From Bifidobacterium sp. 7101 (GTDB lineage Bacteria; Actinomycetota; Actinomycetes; Actinomycetales; Bifidobacteriaceae), in the NCBI RefSeq assembly GCF_000499285.1, contig NZ_AWUN01000004.1, positions 156,533 through 220,532 on the forward strand: a DNA stretch of 64,000 nucleotides, given 5' to 3'. The translations under genes and the position numbers were made by a program. Position 1 is the stretch's first letter; each line of letters starts with the position of its first letter. Shown piece by piece: positions 29,150 to 37,848 of this stretch. The notes beneath the pieces were generated by a model. It ran no database searches, was not told where the DNA came from, and was given only the letters and a program-made list of their open reading frames with translations.

Positions 29150-30781
29150 TCAGGACTGCAGAGAGGCATATCGATCCAGAGTCAGCAGAATGGCCGACTG
29201 ACGACGATCGAAGATTCGAGACCCTATAGCGACACCAACGGCAAGCACAATCAGACCGTTCGCCAGTGCGACGGGCATGGGCAGCCAGAGCGGAAGAATC
29301 CCGACTGTGGTCATGGCCAGTAATGCCACCAGGAAGGTGGGCAGCAAAATCACCAGGCTAGCCAGCAACTGCAGCAAAGGCAGGAAGCCTTGGGCAACGG
29401 CTCGTCCCTGCGGTGAGGCGAAAGGTTGGTCCATGGAGGGTACCGGATAGATCAGCAGAGCCGAGAAGACCTGGGCAACTCCCAGCCCAGACAGGAGCAA
29501 TCCTACGGTCACAGCCAGCATATCCAGGGAGATGACCAGATCTCGTCCCCCCTTCATCGCCCCGGAAAGCGCCAAAGTCACCAGTCCAAGCAGGAGTATG
29601 CAGGGCATGGCCACGCTCAGATGGCTCTGGACACGCGAGAGCCGGTCCTCACGACCCTTCACTCCCGCCGCTATCTCCATGCGCAGGGCAAGCCCATCGT
29701 AGGCCAATGCATTGCCCTCGGGAACCTCCAGCACCCAGGCACCCACAACCGGCCCCAACCACAGCATCATGGGCATCTGGCGGAAGATCACCGCGTATAG
29801 AACCACCACAACAAGTAGAAGCGGATAGCTAACAAGCCTGCGGGGGTCCTGACGAAGATAGATCAGCAATCGCGCAGTCATGGCATCCACAGCGTCCCGG
29901 GACCGGCCCAGCATCCCCAGCCCCTTGGGGGCAACCGACCGTTCAGCACTCGCCCCAGCATGCAAACGGTCATGACGCAGGCACAGCATGCCGATCATGA
30001 AGCAGAGAGCCAGGGCGGCCAGCTCCATACACAGTCGTACGACCAGAGCCCACCATGATCCGGAAATGAAATCCTCCGGCAGGCGGACAGCAGCGCCCAG
30101 TGGCGTCCAGGCCAGTGTGTCGGCCAAGGACTTGAGGGAGTCAGTGTCGACTGCAATGCCATCCATAATCCCGCTGTCCAGCAGAGAGGGCAACATGCAC
30201 AAAAGCATGATCACCATGGTGACCAGCAGGTAGAGCCCGGATCGAGTGCGCTTGGAGACCACCAGGGTACCGACCAGGTCCAAAACAGCCCGGGACAAGG
30301 CCAGCATGACCAGGACAGCCAGCAGGGCTGCAATCAAAGCCACGATCGCAGCTCCGACACCCATGCGGGCATAGATGGCCGTCAGGGCCAGGAAGCAGAC
30401 AAGACCCGTCAATCCCGCAGGCCCGGTCAGCCCAGCCAGGTAGAGCCCCACCTGCAGCTGGCTGTCAGGAATCCCGTACAGGACGAATCGCGAAGGGCTC
30501 AGGTTCGACCCCTGGCCCAGAAAGGCCAGTTGAATCAGGATCACTCCCAGAGTCAACCCGACCAGGAGCAGGACCAATATGGCTCCCATACGCTGCCGGT
30601 CGCCCGGACCGGCAGTGGGCAGCCAGCTCCCCAGTGTCAGCGCACCCTGCCATGAGGCTAGGCAGATGCCTATGGCCATGAGCAGGCTGATGATGGCGCC
30701 GACCATCTGCCAGGAGGAACGCTTGGCGGTTCCCCAGGTAATGGACCAACGCATGGCGATGATGGTGGATGCCGCGCTCAT
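29150..30781 (-). CDS. ABC transporter permease (ABC-2-like exporter)
   Basis: A 543-residue membrane protein with about 12 hydrophobic segments in two sets of six, separated by a basic cytoplasmic loop (~255-300). Such a two-halves permease is common in actinobacterial ABC exporters. The start overlaps the ATPase stop by 4 bp (ATGA), making an obvious two-component transporter. The substrate is unknown; there is no extracellular domain. The closing segment (VIDRRQSAILLTL region, residues before YASLQS) is cytoplasmic. The gene lies between an ABC ATPase and the peptidoglycan gene dacB, but functional linkage to the cell wall is only positional. Confidence 0.78.
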   Translation of the reverse strand: MSAASTIIAMRWSITWGTAKRSSWQMVGAIISLLMAIGICLASWQGALTLGSWLPTAGPGDRQRMGAILVLLLVGLTLGVILIQLAFLGQGSNLSPSRFVLYGIPDSQLQVGLYLAGLTGPAGLTGLVCFLALTAIYARMGVGAAIVALIAALLAVLVMLALSRAVLDLVGTLVVSKRTRSGLYLLVTMVIMLLCMLPSLLDSGIMDGIAVDTDSLKSLADTLAWTPLGAAVRLPEDFISGSWWALVVRLCMELAALALCFMIGMLCLRHDRLHAGASAERSVAPKGLGMLGRSRDAVDAMTARLLIYLRQDPRRLVSYPLLLVVVVLYAVIFRQMPMMLWLGPVVGAWVLEVPEGNALAYDGLALRMEIAAGVKGREDRLSRVQSHLSVAMPCILLLGLVTLALSGAMKGGRDLVISLDMLAVTVGLLLSGLGVAQVFSALLIYPVPSMDQPFASPQGRAVAQGFLPLLQLLASLVILLPTFLVALLAMTTVGILPLWLPMPVALANGLIVLAVGVAIGSRIFDRRQSAILLTLDRYASLQS

Positions 30782-31623
30782 TGCGTCTCCTGGTCTTCCT
30801 CGGACCCGGAGCCGTTCAGCCAGGCGATTCGCTTAGCCTGGTGACGGCCGCCGACAAGCTCCAGGAAGCGATCCTCCAGGTCCTCGCCGGAAGCGACCTG
30901 GGCCACCGTACCATCAGCCCGAACCAGACCATGGTCGATGATGGCCACATGGGTGCACATCCGCTCCACCAAGGCCATAACATGCGAGGAGATGACCACT
31001 GTTCCTCCGGTATCGACATACTCGGCCAGGATGTCCTTGAGATTGGCGCTGGAGACTGGGTCAACCGATTCGAAGGGCTCATCCAGCACCAGGAGCCTAG
31101 GGGAATGAATCATGGCTGTGGCCAGGCAGATCTTCTTGGTCATGCCCGATGAATAATCACAGACCCGCTTGCCACCGGCATCAGTCAGGTCGAAGGCCTC
31201 CAGCAGGTCCCTGGCCCGGCCCAGGGCCTCACTGCGCGACATCCGTCGAAGCATGCCCGAGTAAACCAGCAGTTGCAGACCTGTCAGCCTATCGAAGATC
31301 TGATCGCCCTGGGGCATGACGCCGATGATCCGCTTGGCTGTATCCACGTCCGACCACACGTCCCTGCCCAGGATCATGACATTGCCGGAGTCGGGCACCA
31401 GGAGACCGGTCATCATGTTCAGCGTGGTGGTCTTCCCCGCGCCATTGGGGCCGACTATCCCATAGAAGGATCCCCTGGGAATATCCAGAGAGAGGGCGTT
31501 GACAGCGGGCCGACCCTGATAACACTTGACCAGGGCACGGATAGAAACCGCTGCATGCGGATCTGGCGGAGGGACCGCTGCCGTCTGGGCGGTCATGCTG
31601 GTTGCTTGCGCTTCATCGGACAT
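30778..31623 (-). CDS. ABC transporter ATP-binding protein
   Basis: A 281-residue ATPase. Walker A is GPNGAGKTT (~57-65), the Q-loop is at VMPQGDQ, the signature is DYSSGMTKKI (degenerate SSGM rather than LSGGQ), and Walker B is LLVLDEPFES, followed by the switch His (VISSHVM). The SSGM signature is typical of ABC-2 exporter ATPases. The C-terminal tail (~30 residues) is polar. It pairs with the overlapping permease gene. The start was placed at ATG 31623, as the frame extends upstream without a ribosome binding site; the Gln/Thr/Ala-rich first 25 residues are probably disordered. Confidence 0.88.
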   Translation of the reverse strand: MSDEAQATSMTAQTAAVPPPDPHAAVSIRALVKCYQGRPAVNALSLDIPRGSFYGIVGPNGAGKTTTLNMMTGLLVPDSGNVMILGRDVWSDVDTAKRIIGVMPQGDQIFDRLTGLQLLVYSGMLRRMSRSEALGRARDLLEAFDLTDAGGKRVCDYSSGMTKKICLATAMIHSPRLLVLDEPFESVDPVSSANLKDILAEYVDTGGTVVISSHVMALVERMCTHVAIIDHGLVRADGTVAQVASGEDLEDRFLELVGGRHQAKRIAWLNGSGSEEDQETQ

Positions 31624-31676
31624 GGCCTTAAGTCTACCGTATGCCCCTCTCGCTGCCGATTGAGGAACGACTGCCC

Positions 31677-32903
31677 TTAATGCCCTGAGTGCTCGATGGG
31701 CTTCCATCCTGGATTGGCGAAAATGGCCTGGAAGGAGATGGGCACATAGCTGAGCATGAAGATGGGGAAGCTCAGGCAGTAGGCAAAAAGCTCCTTGTTG
31801 GATGCGCCGATCTTGTCCCGCTCGGCCAGCACGGTCAGGGCAGCCAGGCCCATCATGGCCAGGAGGCCCAGAATCCCAGCTGCAATGCCATCGATCAGGG
31901 TGGTCACCTGGCTGGTCCAGGTCACAAAACCCAGAGCCGGGAAGAGCAGGCCGAAGAAGCAGCGGACCAGGCCCAAGACGGTCAAGGGGCAGATCAGGAT
32001 GGTCAGGTCCACGGCTGAGAAGTCGCGTTCACGGAAGGCCCGGGAGATCAGGGCAGGCCCGTAATAGCGGAAGACCTGGAGGAAGCCCTTGCTCCAACGC
32101 AGCCGCTGTCGCCAGCTCTGCTTGAACGTGACCGGCTGCTCGTCATAGAGGATGGCGGTGCCGCAATAGCCGATGCGCTCGCCATGCAGAACCGAGTCCA
32201 TGGTGAACTCCAGGTCCTCGGTCAGCAGATGGAACTTCCAGCCGTTGTTGCGCTCCATAACCTCCCGGGAGAACATGAACCCGGTGCCACCCACATGGCA
32301 GCTGGAGCCAATGACCATCCTTGAGGTGTTGAGAAACCGGGATTCGCGGATGAACCATAGAGCCGAGCCGGAGGAGACCCAGTTGTCCGAGAAGTTGACC
32401 GAGTTCCGGTAACTGGTCAGTATACGGAAACCGGACTGGAAGGCCTTGTTCATCTCTTCTATGTAATGACGGTCCAGGATGTTGTCCGCATCGAAGACGA
32501 AGTAGGCATCGTAACGGGAGTCAAGTCCCCGATCGAGTATCTGCTCCAGCAGGAAGGTCAGAGCATAACCCTTGCCCACCCGGTTTGGGTCCTGCCGCTC
32601 GACCACATGGCAGCCAAGAGATCTGGCCAGCCCAGCGGTATCGTCAGTGCAGTTGTCGGCCACCAGCCATATGTCGACCATGGAGAATGGATAGGTCTGC
32701 TCCTTGATGGAGTTGATCAGATGACCAACCACCTGCTCCTCGTTGCGGGCGGAAATAAGGACGGCGAACCGCTTGTCGAAGGGGGCATCGGGAAAGACCA
32801 CCGGCTTGGAGACAAAGGAGATGACGATACAGATGGCCTGGTAGACGATGCCCACTCCGCCCAGCAGCAGCATCAGAACATCCAACACCTTAAGCAGGGC
32901 CAT
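31677..32903 (-). CDS. Family 2 glycosyltransferase, membrane-bound processive type
   Basis: A 408-residue enzyme with one N-terminal membrane helix (~5-27) and a cluster of three to four helices at the C terminus. The cytoplasmic GT-A domain has the UDP-binding strand FAVLISARNEEQV, the DxD-like FVFDADN, the catalytic TEDLEF motif, and the QxxRW acceptor motif (QRLRWSKG). This is the layout of chitin/hyaluronan/cellulose-synthase-like processive glycosyltransferases. The sugar is unknown. A GTG at 32912 has no spacing from AAGGAG, while ATG 32903 lies 8 bp after it, so the latter is the start. It overlaps the AI-2E gene stop by one base (TGATG). Confidence 0.85.
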   Translation of the reverse strand: MALLKVLDVLMLLLGGVGIVYQAICIVISFVSKPVVFPDAPFDKRFAVLISARNEEQVVGHLINSIKEQTYPFSMVDIWLVADNCTDDTAGLARSLGCHVVERQDPNRVGKGYALTFLLEQILDRGLDSRYDAYFVFDADNILDRHYIEEMNKAFQSGFRILTSYRNSVNFSDNWVSSGSALWFIRESRFLNTSRMVIGSSCHVGGTGFMFSREVMERNNGWKFHLLTEDLEFTMDSVLHGERIGYCGTAILYDEQPVTFKQSWRQRLRWSKGFLQVFRYYGPALISRAFRERDFSAVDLTILICPLTVLGLVRCFFGLLFPALGFVTWTSQVTTLIDGIAAGILGLLAMMGLAALTVLAERDKIGASNKELFAYCLSFPIFMLSYVPISFQAIFANPGWKPIEHSGH

Positions 32904-34342
32904 CAGCGCCACTCCTTGCGGGGGTTGTCCTCCCCCTCGGAGGCCTCGTCCCCGGTCTCGGCACCCTTGAGCGGCCTGTGCTTTACCGGCGCCGAGGCGG
33001 ACTTGGGTATGGGCACCGTAGCCGACTCGTCCAGGTCCTTGGCCGTCGGTGAGGATGCCGGGTAGAGCTGGCTGGCAATGGTCATGACAGGGTCTTCCAC
33101 TCGGACCCTGGCGCTGGTCCCCTTGGCGGACCGGCTGCCCACATGGCTGGCCACCGGCTGGACCACGTGCTCGTTGAAGGCCTCAACACCCTCGACCACC
33201 TTGGACTTGCCTACCGGCTTGGGATCCTGCATGAGTGGGGAGTCGATCAGCTCGTAATGCTTGACCGAAGCCGAGAAGATGGCCTGGAAGCTGGCCGCCA
33301 AAGGCAGGGCCAGGAAGGCTCCCAGGGCGCCGAAGACCGCCCCCAGTGCCAGTACGGAGAGGAAGGCGATGGCCGGGTTGAGGTCCATGGTCCGCTGGGA
33401 GATCTTGGGGGCCAGGATCATGTTTTCGATCTGCTGGTAGATGATGATGTAGACCAGCACAATAACAGCCATCAGCAGTCCGCGGCTCCCCCAGGCCACC
33501 ACTATGGGAACGGCCCCGCCTATGTAGGTGCCGATGGTGGGCACGAACTGGGACACCAGCCCGCAGAATAGGGCCAACGGCAGCCAGTAGGGCACCTTGA
33601 GGATGACCAGGAAGACCGACATGCAGGCCGCGGAGATGAGCGCCAGGATGGTCCTGCTGAACAGGAAGCTGGAGATCTGGTCCTGGGCGATGGTCCAGAC
33701 GAAAAGGAAGCGGCGTTGGCTCCTGGGGGCCAACCACTGACAGAGACTGCGGCGCAACTTGGGGCCTGCAGCCGAGATGTAATAGATGACCAGCAGGACG
33801 GTCATGATATTGATGAAGGACCCTGCCAGCCCCACGGTGGTGGTCAAGGCCTGTCCGGCGAAGTCCGTCACCCAGGATGTCTGGATGTTCTTAACGATCT
33901 CCCCACCCAGATCCTGCATGGCCGGCAGGTGCCAGGGGGTGCGGTTGGCGATGAATTCCGCCACCTGCTCATAGAGGGCCGGCAAGCCGTTGGCCATGCC
34001 GATGACCTGCTGGACCAGCAGATTGCCGAACATTCCCAGGAGGACAATCACAATGATGATCAGTCCTATTAGGGTGACCGCTGAGGCCGCTCCCCGCCGC
34101 CAGCCATGCTTGACCAGCCTGAGCACCAGGGGCTCCATGGCCAGGGAGACGAAGATGGCGATCACCACGTCCAGCACCAGGAATTCGATCTTCCACCAGG
34201 AGGAGTAGGCGAACCAGGCCAGGAAGACGGCTATGACCACGTAGAGTAGGGCGCGGCCGAACCATTCCGGAGGTCGGCGCGGATCCCCCTTGGGCGGGAA
34301 GACCGTCGCGAAGTCGAAGCGCTGCTTTTGCTCGTTGGCCAT
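32903..34342 (-). CDS. AI-2E family (PerM-type) permease
   Basis: A 479-residue member of the AI-2E exporter superfamily with about seven membrane helices. The family features are the central extracytoplasmic/amphipathic region (~120-175) and the conserved C-terminal pair: VPTIGTYIGGAVPIVVAW and QQIENMILAPKISQRTMDLNP, the latter quoted in part as QxIExxxLxPxIxxxxxxLxP. The C-terminal ~100 residues are cytoplasmic, polar and variable. Some relatives move AI-2 or Na+(Li+)/H+; the activity here is unknown. The open frame continues 980 bp further upstream antisense to a glycosyltransferase gene, which I regard as chance. An ATG at 34351 is an alternative start. Confidence 0.85.
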   Translation of the reverse strand: MANEQKQRFDFATVFPPKGDPRRPPEWFGRALLYVVIAVFLAWFAYSSWWKIEFLVLDVVIAIFVSLAMEPLVLRLVKHGWRRGAASAVTLIGLIIIVIVLLGMFGNLLVQQVIGMANGLPALYEQVAEFIANRTPWHLPAMQDLGGEIVKNIQTSWVTDFAGQALTTTVGLAGSFINIMTVLLVIYYISAAGPKLRRSLCQWLAPRSQRRFLFVWTIAQDQISSFLFSRTILALISAACMSVFLVILKVPYWLPLALFCGLVSQFVPTIGTYIGGAVPIVVAWGSRGLLMAVIVLVYIIIYQQIENMILAPKISQRTMDLNPAIAFLSVLALGAVFGALGAFLALPLAASFQAIFSASVKHYELIDSPLMQDPKPVGKSKVVEGVEAFNEHVVQPVASHVGSRSAKGTSARVRVEDPVMTIASQLYPASSPTAKDLDESATVPIPKSASAPVKHRPLKGAETGDEASEGEDNPRKEWR

Positions 34343-34432
34343 ATGTTCCATTATCCCAAGATGGCTGACATGGCGGGCTATGGGACTCAGGTTGAGCCGA
34401 CAGTGTATCCGGGCACACGTATCCTGAAGGGT

Positions 34433-35326
34433 ATGTTGACCGTTTCCATAGTCATACCCGCCTGGAATGAGGAAGAACGCATTGAAGACTGCCTCCTGAA
34501 CGCCACCAGGCAGAGCCAGGCACCCAAAGAGGTGCTGGTAGTCGACAACCACTCCACGGACGCAACGGCCTCCATCGTCCAGCAATTCATCGACCAGCAC
34601 CCTGACCAGCATGTCAAGCTCCTCCATCAGGACAGTGAACAAGGGCTGATCCCCACCCGCAATTACGGACTTGACCGGGCCACCGGCGACGTGCTGGGCC
34701 GAATCGACGCCGACTGCATGCTCCGTCCCAACTGGGTCGAGGTGGTCTCCGGCATCTTCACCCGGGACCCCAAAGCCATGGGCGCCACCGGTCCAGTGGC
34801 CTACTACGACATGCCGGGCAAGCGAATAGGACTCAAGGGCGACAACACCATCCGCCGGGCCATCTACCGGGCGGATGACGGGCAATACCTGCTTTACGGT
34901 TCCAACATGGCCCTGCGCGCCACGGCCTGGCGGGCCATACGCAACCAGGTCTGCAGGGACAAGGAGGACATCATGCACGAGGATGTCGATATCTCCCTGC
35001 ACCTGATCGACCAGGGATTCAAGACGGTCTACTGCAAGGACATGAACGTGGGCATCAGCGCCCGCCGGATGGACACCTCCTTCACATCCTTCCGCCACTA
35101 CATGCAGCGCTTCAAGAACACCTTCGATGCCCACCCGCAGCACACCCGGGAGCAGAAGCCCGAGCACACCCTCTACGCCATCTACCCCATCCTGCGAGCC
35201 TTCTACCCCGTTTACCAGAAGTACCTGGAATCCGCAGACATCAACCCTGCGGAACGTGTCTGGATCCGCGAACAGATGGAGCTCTTCCACCGGCGCGACC
35301 AGGAGCTGGATCAGGAGGACCACTGA
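34433..35326 (+). CDS. Family 2 glycosyltransferase
   Basis: A soluble 297-residue GT-A enzyme. The N-terminal strand TVSIVIPAWNEEERI binds the nucleotide, VLVVDNHSTDATA follows, and the metal-binding DxD is RIDADCMLRP. An ED motif with the putative catalytic base is HEDVDISLHL. No membrane helix is present. It is divergent from the AI-2E gene, with 90 bp between the starts, and next to a membrane glycosyltransferase gene on the other side of it. A role in cell-surface glycan assembly is likely but unproved. The AAGGG ribosome binding site is unusually close to the chosen ATG (2-3 bp). Confidence 0.85.
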   Translation: MLTVSIVIPAWNEEERIEDCLLNATRQSQAPKEVLVVDNHSTDATASIVQQFIDQHPDQHVKLLHQDSEQGLIPTRNYGLDRATGDVLGRIDADCMLRPNWVEVVSGIFTRDPKAMGATGPVAYYDMPGKRIGLKGDNTIRRAIYRADDGQYLLYGSNMALRATAWRAIRNQVCRDKEDIMHEDVDISLHLIDQGFKTVYCKDMNVGISARRMDTSFTSFRHYMQRFKNTFDAHPQHTREQKPEHTLYAIYPILRAFYPVYQKYLESADINPAERVWIREQMELFHRRDQELDQEDH

Positions 35327-35386
35327 CCAGCGGACGGCACACCAGGCTTGCCTGGTCCATAGGGGGCGGGTATCATGGGCACGTTC

Positions 35387-35458
35387 GCCCCCGTCGTCTA
35401 ACGGTTAGGACACCAGACTTTCAATCTGACAGCGAGAGTTCGACTCTCTCCGGGGGTA
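35387..35458 (+). tRNA. tRNA-Glu (TTC)
   Basis: A 72-nt cloverleaf: acceptor GCCCCCG/CGGGGGT (first pair G-T), anticodon loop CTTTCAA with anticodon TTC, T arm GAGAG-TTCGACT-CTCTC and discriminator A. The 3' end GGGGGTACA is typical for actinobacterial tRNA-Glu. The CCA is not encoded. A possible integrase scar follows downstream. Confidence 0.96.
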
Positions 35459-35549
35459 CAAGTCACAGAGCCGGAAATGGCTGAATATCGCCGCAGCAGG
35501 CTCGGACAAAATTCAGTGCAAAACCAGAATCGGGCCGTTTAGAGCTCTA

Positions 35550-35609
35550 TCAAGCTAAAATAGTGCACACTTTAGTACACACGTATAACTCGCCTTGGAG
35601 GGAAATTCC
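35550..35609 (-). pseudogene. Possible 3' remnant of a phage/element integrase
   Basis: On the minus strand, 19 codons between an in-frame stop (35610-35612) and a TGA (35550-35552) read GISLQGELYVCTKVCTILA. The repeated V-C-T-K-V-C-T ending looks like the C terminus of site-specific integrases, and its DNA repeat (TGTGnnC-AAA-TGTGnnC) matches in form the 3' end of the intact integrase at 59.7 kb (VGKMWAE). It lies 92 bp from tRNA-Glu, where an integrase 3' end would be expected. No further integrase body remains. The rest of the 300-bp spacer to xylB holds nothing else I can identify. The call rests on a short pattern. Confidence 0.3.
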
Positions 35610-35759
35610 CTAGCAAAATGACGACTTCCTTGTTTGAATTTCTGTAGCTTTGCTTGGTGTAGTCTGCGAGCATGCGAAAGCAATCAAACCTGTTGCCATC
35701 CGTAGGCCAGCCTGAATCGTCCTCGCCAGCCATTAGCAACGCCTGCATCTGATGGGCGC

Positions 35760-37292
35760 TTACCGGAGGGAATCCAAAGCCGGATATAACCGACGGAACC
35801 GGTTGTAACCGACATCGTACACATGACGGTTTGCGTCGTCGGGTGAATAGACCCGTCCAACAAGGTTCGCTTCCACCAACTCCTCCAAGGCCTGCAGATC
35901 GGGCCGGGAAGACGAGCCGGTCTGTTTACCAACAGAGACCAGCTCGGCCAAGGCCACTGCAGGCATGAGATGGGCATCATCAAGCACCTGAACGGGCGCG
36001 TCAAGGATATCCGCCAGCATCTGGCACCAATGGGGCTCACGGGTGCCGCCACCAATCAAGGTGACGCGTTCGATAGGCGTGCCCATCAGGTCGAGCCCCT
36101 GGCGAATCGAATAGGACACGCCCTCCAGCGCCGCTCGGGCAAGGTCACAGGCATCGGTCTCGGAAGAAATACCGATATAGGCTCCGCGAATCGAGGGGTT
36201 CATCATCGGGAAGCGCTCCCCCACCAAATAGGGCAGGCAAATCACACCACGCGCTCCTGCAGGGCTGGATTCCAACAAGTGTCCCATTCGTCGATAGGGG
36301 TCGCCGTCACCCTCGGTCGGACTGCCCCCCGCGAAGACTCCGGTGGCCCAAGCATGCACATTGCCGGCATTGAGGAATGGCACCGTGTTGATGATGCTGT
36401 CTGTGCCCAGATAGGCCAGGTTGACCATCCCAGGGCGGTCAGTTACAGCTCGGTCTGTCACTGTGGCGATCCACCCGGATGTGCCCAGGTTGATATTGAA
36501 CTGACCAGGATGGAATACCCCGCCAGCCAAGGTGGATGCCCCAGCATCCCCCATTCCCGCATAGACTGTGGTTCCCGGAGCAAACCCCGTGGCAGCGGAT
36601 GCGCCTGGCGTGCTGGTGCCGACGCTCTCCCAAGGCCAGTAAAGTTCCGGGAAGATCGCAGCATCCACGCCTGCTGCCTCCAGAATGTCCCTTCTCCACT
36701 TACGCGAGCGCAGATCCATGGCGCCTGCCGTCGAACAGGCCGTCACATCGCCGCAGTAGACACCGGTCAGCCACCAAATCAGATAATCCTTGGCATCGAT
36801 GAGCACATGGCGAACCTGCGCATACCGGTCGGGCTGATGCCTGGACATCCACATCAGCTTGGCTACAGACAGGGACCCATCGCACGGATTCCCCACTCGG
36901 GCGTGGAAGGACTCAGTCCCATAGATTTCAGTCAGCTCAACAGACTCCTCTTCGGCCCTGCCATCCGCGTACAGAATCGCTGGTCCGACGGGCTGGCCCT
37001 GCGCATCCAGGGCGATCAGGTCCTGCATCTGCCCACTCATGATGATGCCGGTGACCTGGTCGCTCTTGAAGTGCTCGATGCTCCGCCCGGCCCTGGCCAA
37101 AAGGTCACGGGACACCTCGATAAAGGCCTGTAGCCAATCCTCGGGATTCTGCTCGATACGCCCGTCACCCGTGTCAATCGGCAGAAGACCGCTGGACGCG
37201 CACTCTCTTGCAGAGCCCTGGCCATCCACAAGAACGGCCTTGACCTGCGTGGTCCCCACGTCGAATGCGGCTGTATAGGTCATACCGGTCAT
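35760..37292 (-). CDS. xylB: Xylulokinase-like FGGY carbohydrate kinase
   Basis: A 510-residue FGGY kinase. The N-terminal phosphate loop is AAFDVGTTQVKAVLVD; the substrate-site segment is IIMSGQM-QDLIALD; VGNPCDGSLSVAKLMWM and the ATP-site GGGTREPHWCQMLADIL are shared with XylB. Catalytic Asp is expected in GMGDAGAST (near residue 245). Family members phosphorylate D-xylulose or related ketoses using ATP. Pentose kinases are a normal feature of the bifid shunt, but no xylose isomerase or transporter is adjacent. The start at ATG 37292 has GGAAGG 6 bp upstream. Confidence 0.82.
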   Translation of the reverse strand: MTGMTYTAAFDVGTTQVKAVLVDGQGSARECASSGLLPIDTGDGRIEQNPEDWLQAFIEVSRDLLARAGRSIEHFKSDQVTGIIMSGQMQDLIALDAQGQPVGPAILYADGRAEEESVELTEIYGTESFHARVGNPCDGSLSVAKLMWMSRHQPDRYAQVRHVLIDAKDYLIWWLTGVYCGDVTACSTAGAMDLRSRKWRRDILEAAGVDAAIFPELYWPWESVGTSTPGASAATGFAPGTTVYAGMGDAGASTLAGGVFHPGQFNINLGTSGWIATVTDRAVTDRPGMVNLAYLGTDSIINTVPFLNAGNVHAWATGVFAGGSPTEGDGDPYRRMGHLLESSPAGARGVICLPYLVGERFPMMNPSIRGAYIGISSETDACDLARAALEGVSYSIRQGLDLMGTPIERVTLIGGGTREPHWCQMLADILDAPVQVLDDAHLMPAVALAELVSVGKQTGSSSRPDLQALEELVEANLVGRVYSPDDANRHVYDVGYNRFRRLYPALDSLR

Positions 37293-37349
37293 CCTAGGCC
37301 TTCCCAGCCGCTCCGAGGCTGACATGATCCCGTATGTGGACTGACGCAG

Positions 37350-37736
37350 TTACCCCTGGGCCCCTGACCAGTCCACCACTGCTTCGACATTGTTCCCGTC
37401 CGGATCCAAGACGAAAGCCGAGTAGTACTTGGGATGATAATCTCGCAGCCCTGGGGCACCATTATCACGGCCACCGGCAGCGAGCGCCTCCCTGTAGAAG
37501 GCATCCACCGTTGCAGCATCGGCGGCCCTGAAGGCTATGTGGGTCACCGGCGAGCCAGTCCCGTCCTCACTCGGCGTCAGATAAAAGTCCGAGTGGGCCC
37601 CGTCATCCTCTGCACCGAACCCAATGGTGGGCTCGTGGTGGGCCTTGGCCACGTACCCCAATGGCGCCAGGGCCTTGCTATAGAAATCGATGGAAGCCTG
37701 GATGTCACGGACCTTCAGCGTCAGATGATCAATCAT
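37350..37736 (-). CDS. VOC/glyoxalase-fold protein
   Basis: A 128-residue protein with the paired beta-alpha-beta-beta-beta units of the vicinal oxygen chelate superfamily. The start, MIDHLTLKVRDIQAS, supplies the first metal His. HIAFRAAD supplies the second, and FVLDPDGNNVEAVV provides the terminal Glu. This resembles the small lactoylglutathione-lyase-like proteins of unknown substrate. The ATG at 37736 starts exactly at the conserved motif; the upstream frame lacks a ribosome binding site. It lies between xylB and the TetM-like gene on the same strand. Confidence 0.85.
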   Translation of the reverse strand: MIDHLTLKVRDIQASIDFYSKALAPLGYVAKAHHEPTIGFGAEDDGAHSDFYLTPSEDGTGSPVTHIAFRAADAATVDAFYREALAAGGRDNGAPGLRDYHPKYYSAFVLDPDGNNVEAVVDWSGAQG

Positions 37737-37848
37737 GCCCGTAATTCTAGGTGAATCATCAAGCAACAATGGCAAACCGCCCAGAATGATCCTTCCCTCG
37801 TACCGCTCGATGCCGAGGATAACCAAGCGCAGACCTCAAGGCTGTGTT

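Noticed and set aside
34343..35323. Long open extension of the AI-2E frame antisense to the glycosyltransferase gene
   Set aside because: The plus-strand glycosyltransferase has clear motifs and a start. The antisense extension has no homologous features and would delay the first conserved helix. High-GC antisense frames are commonly open.
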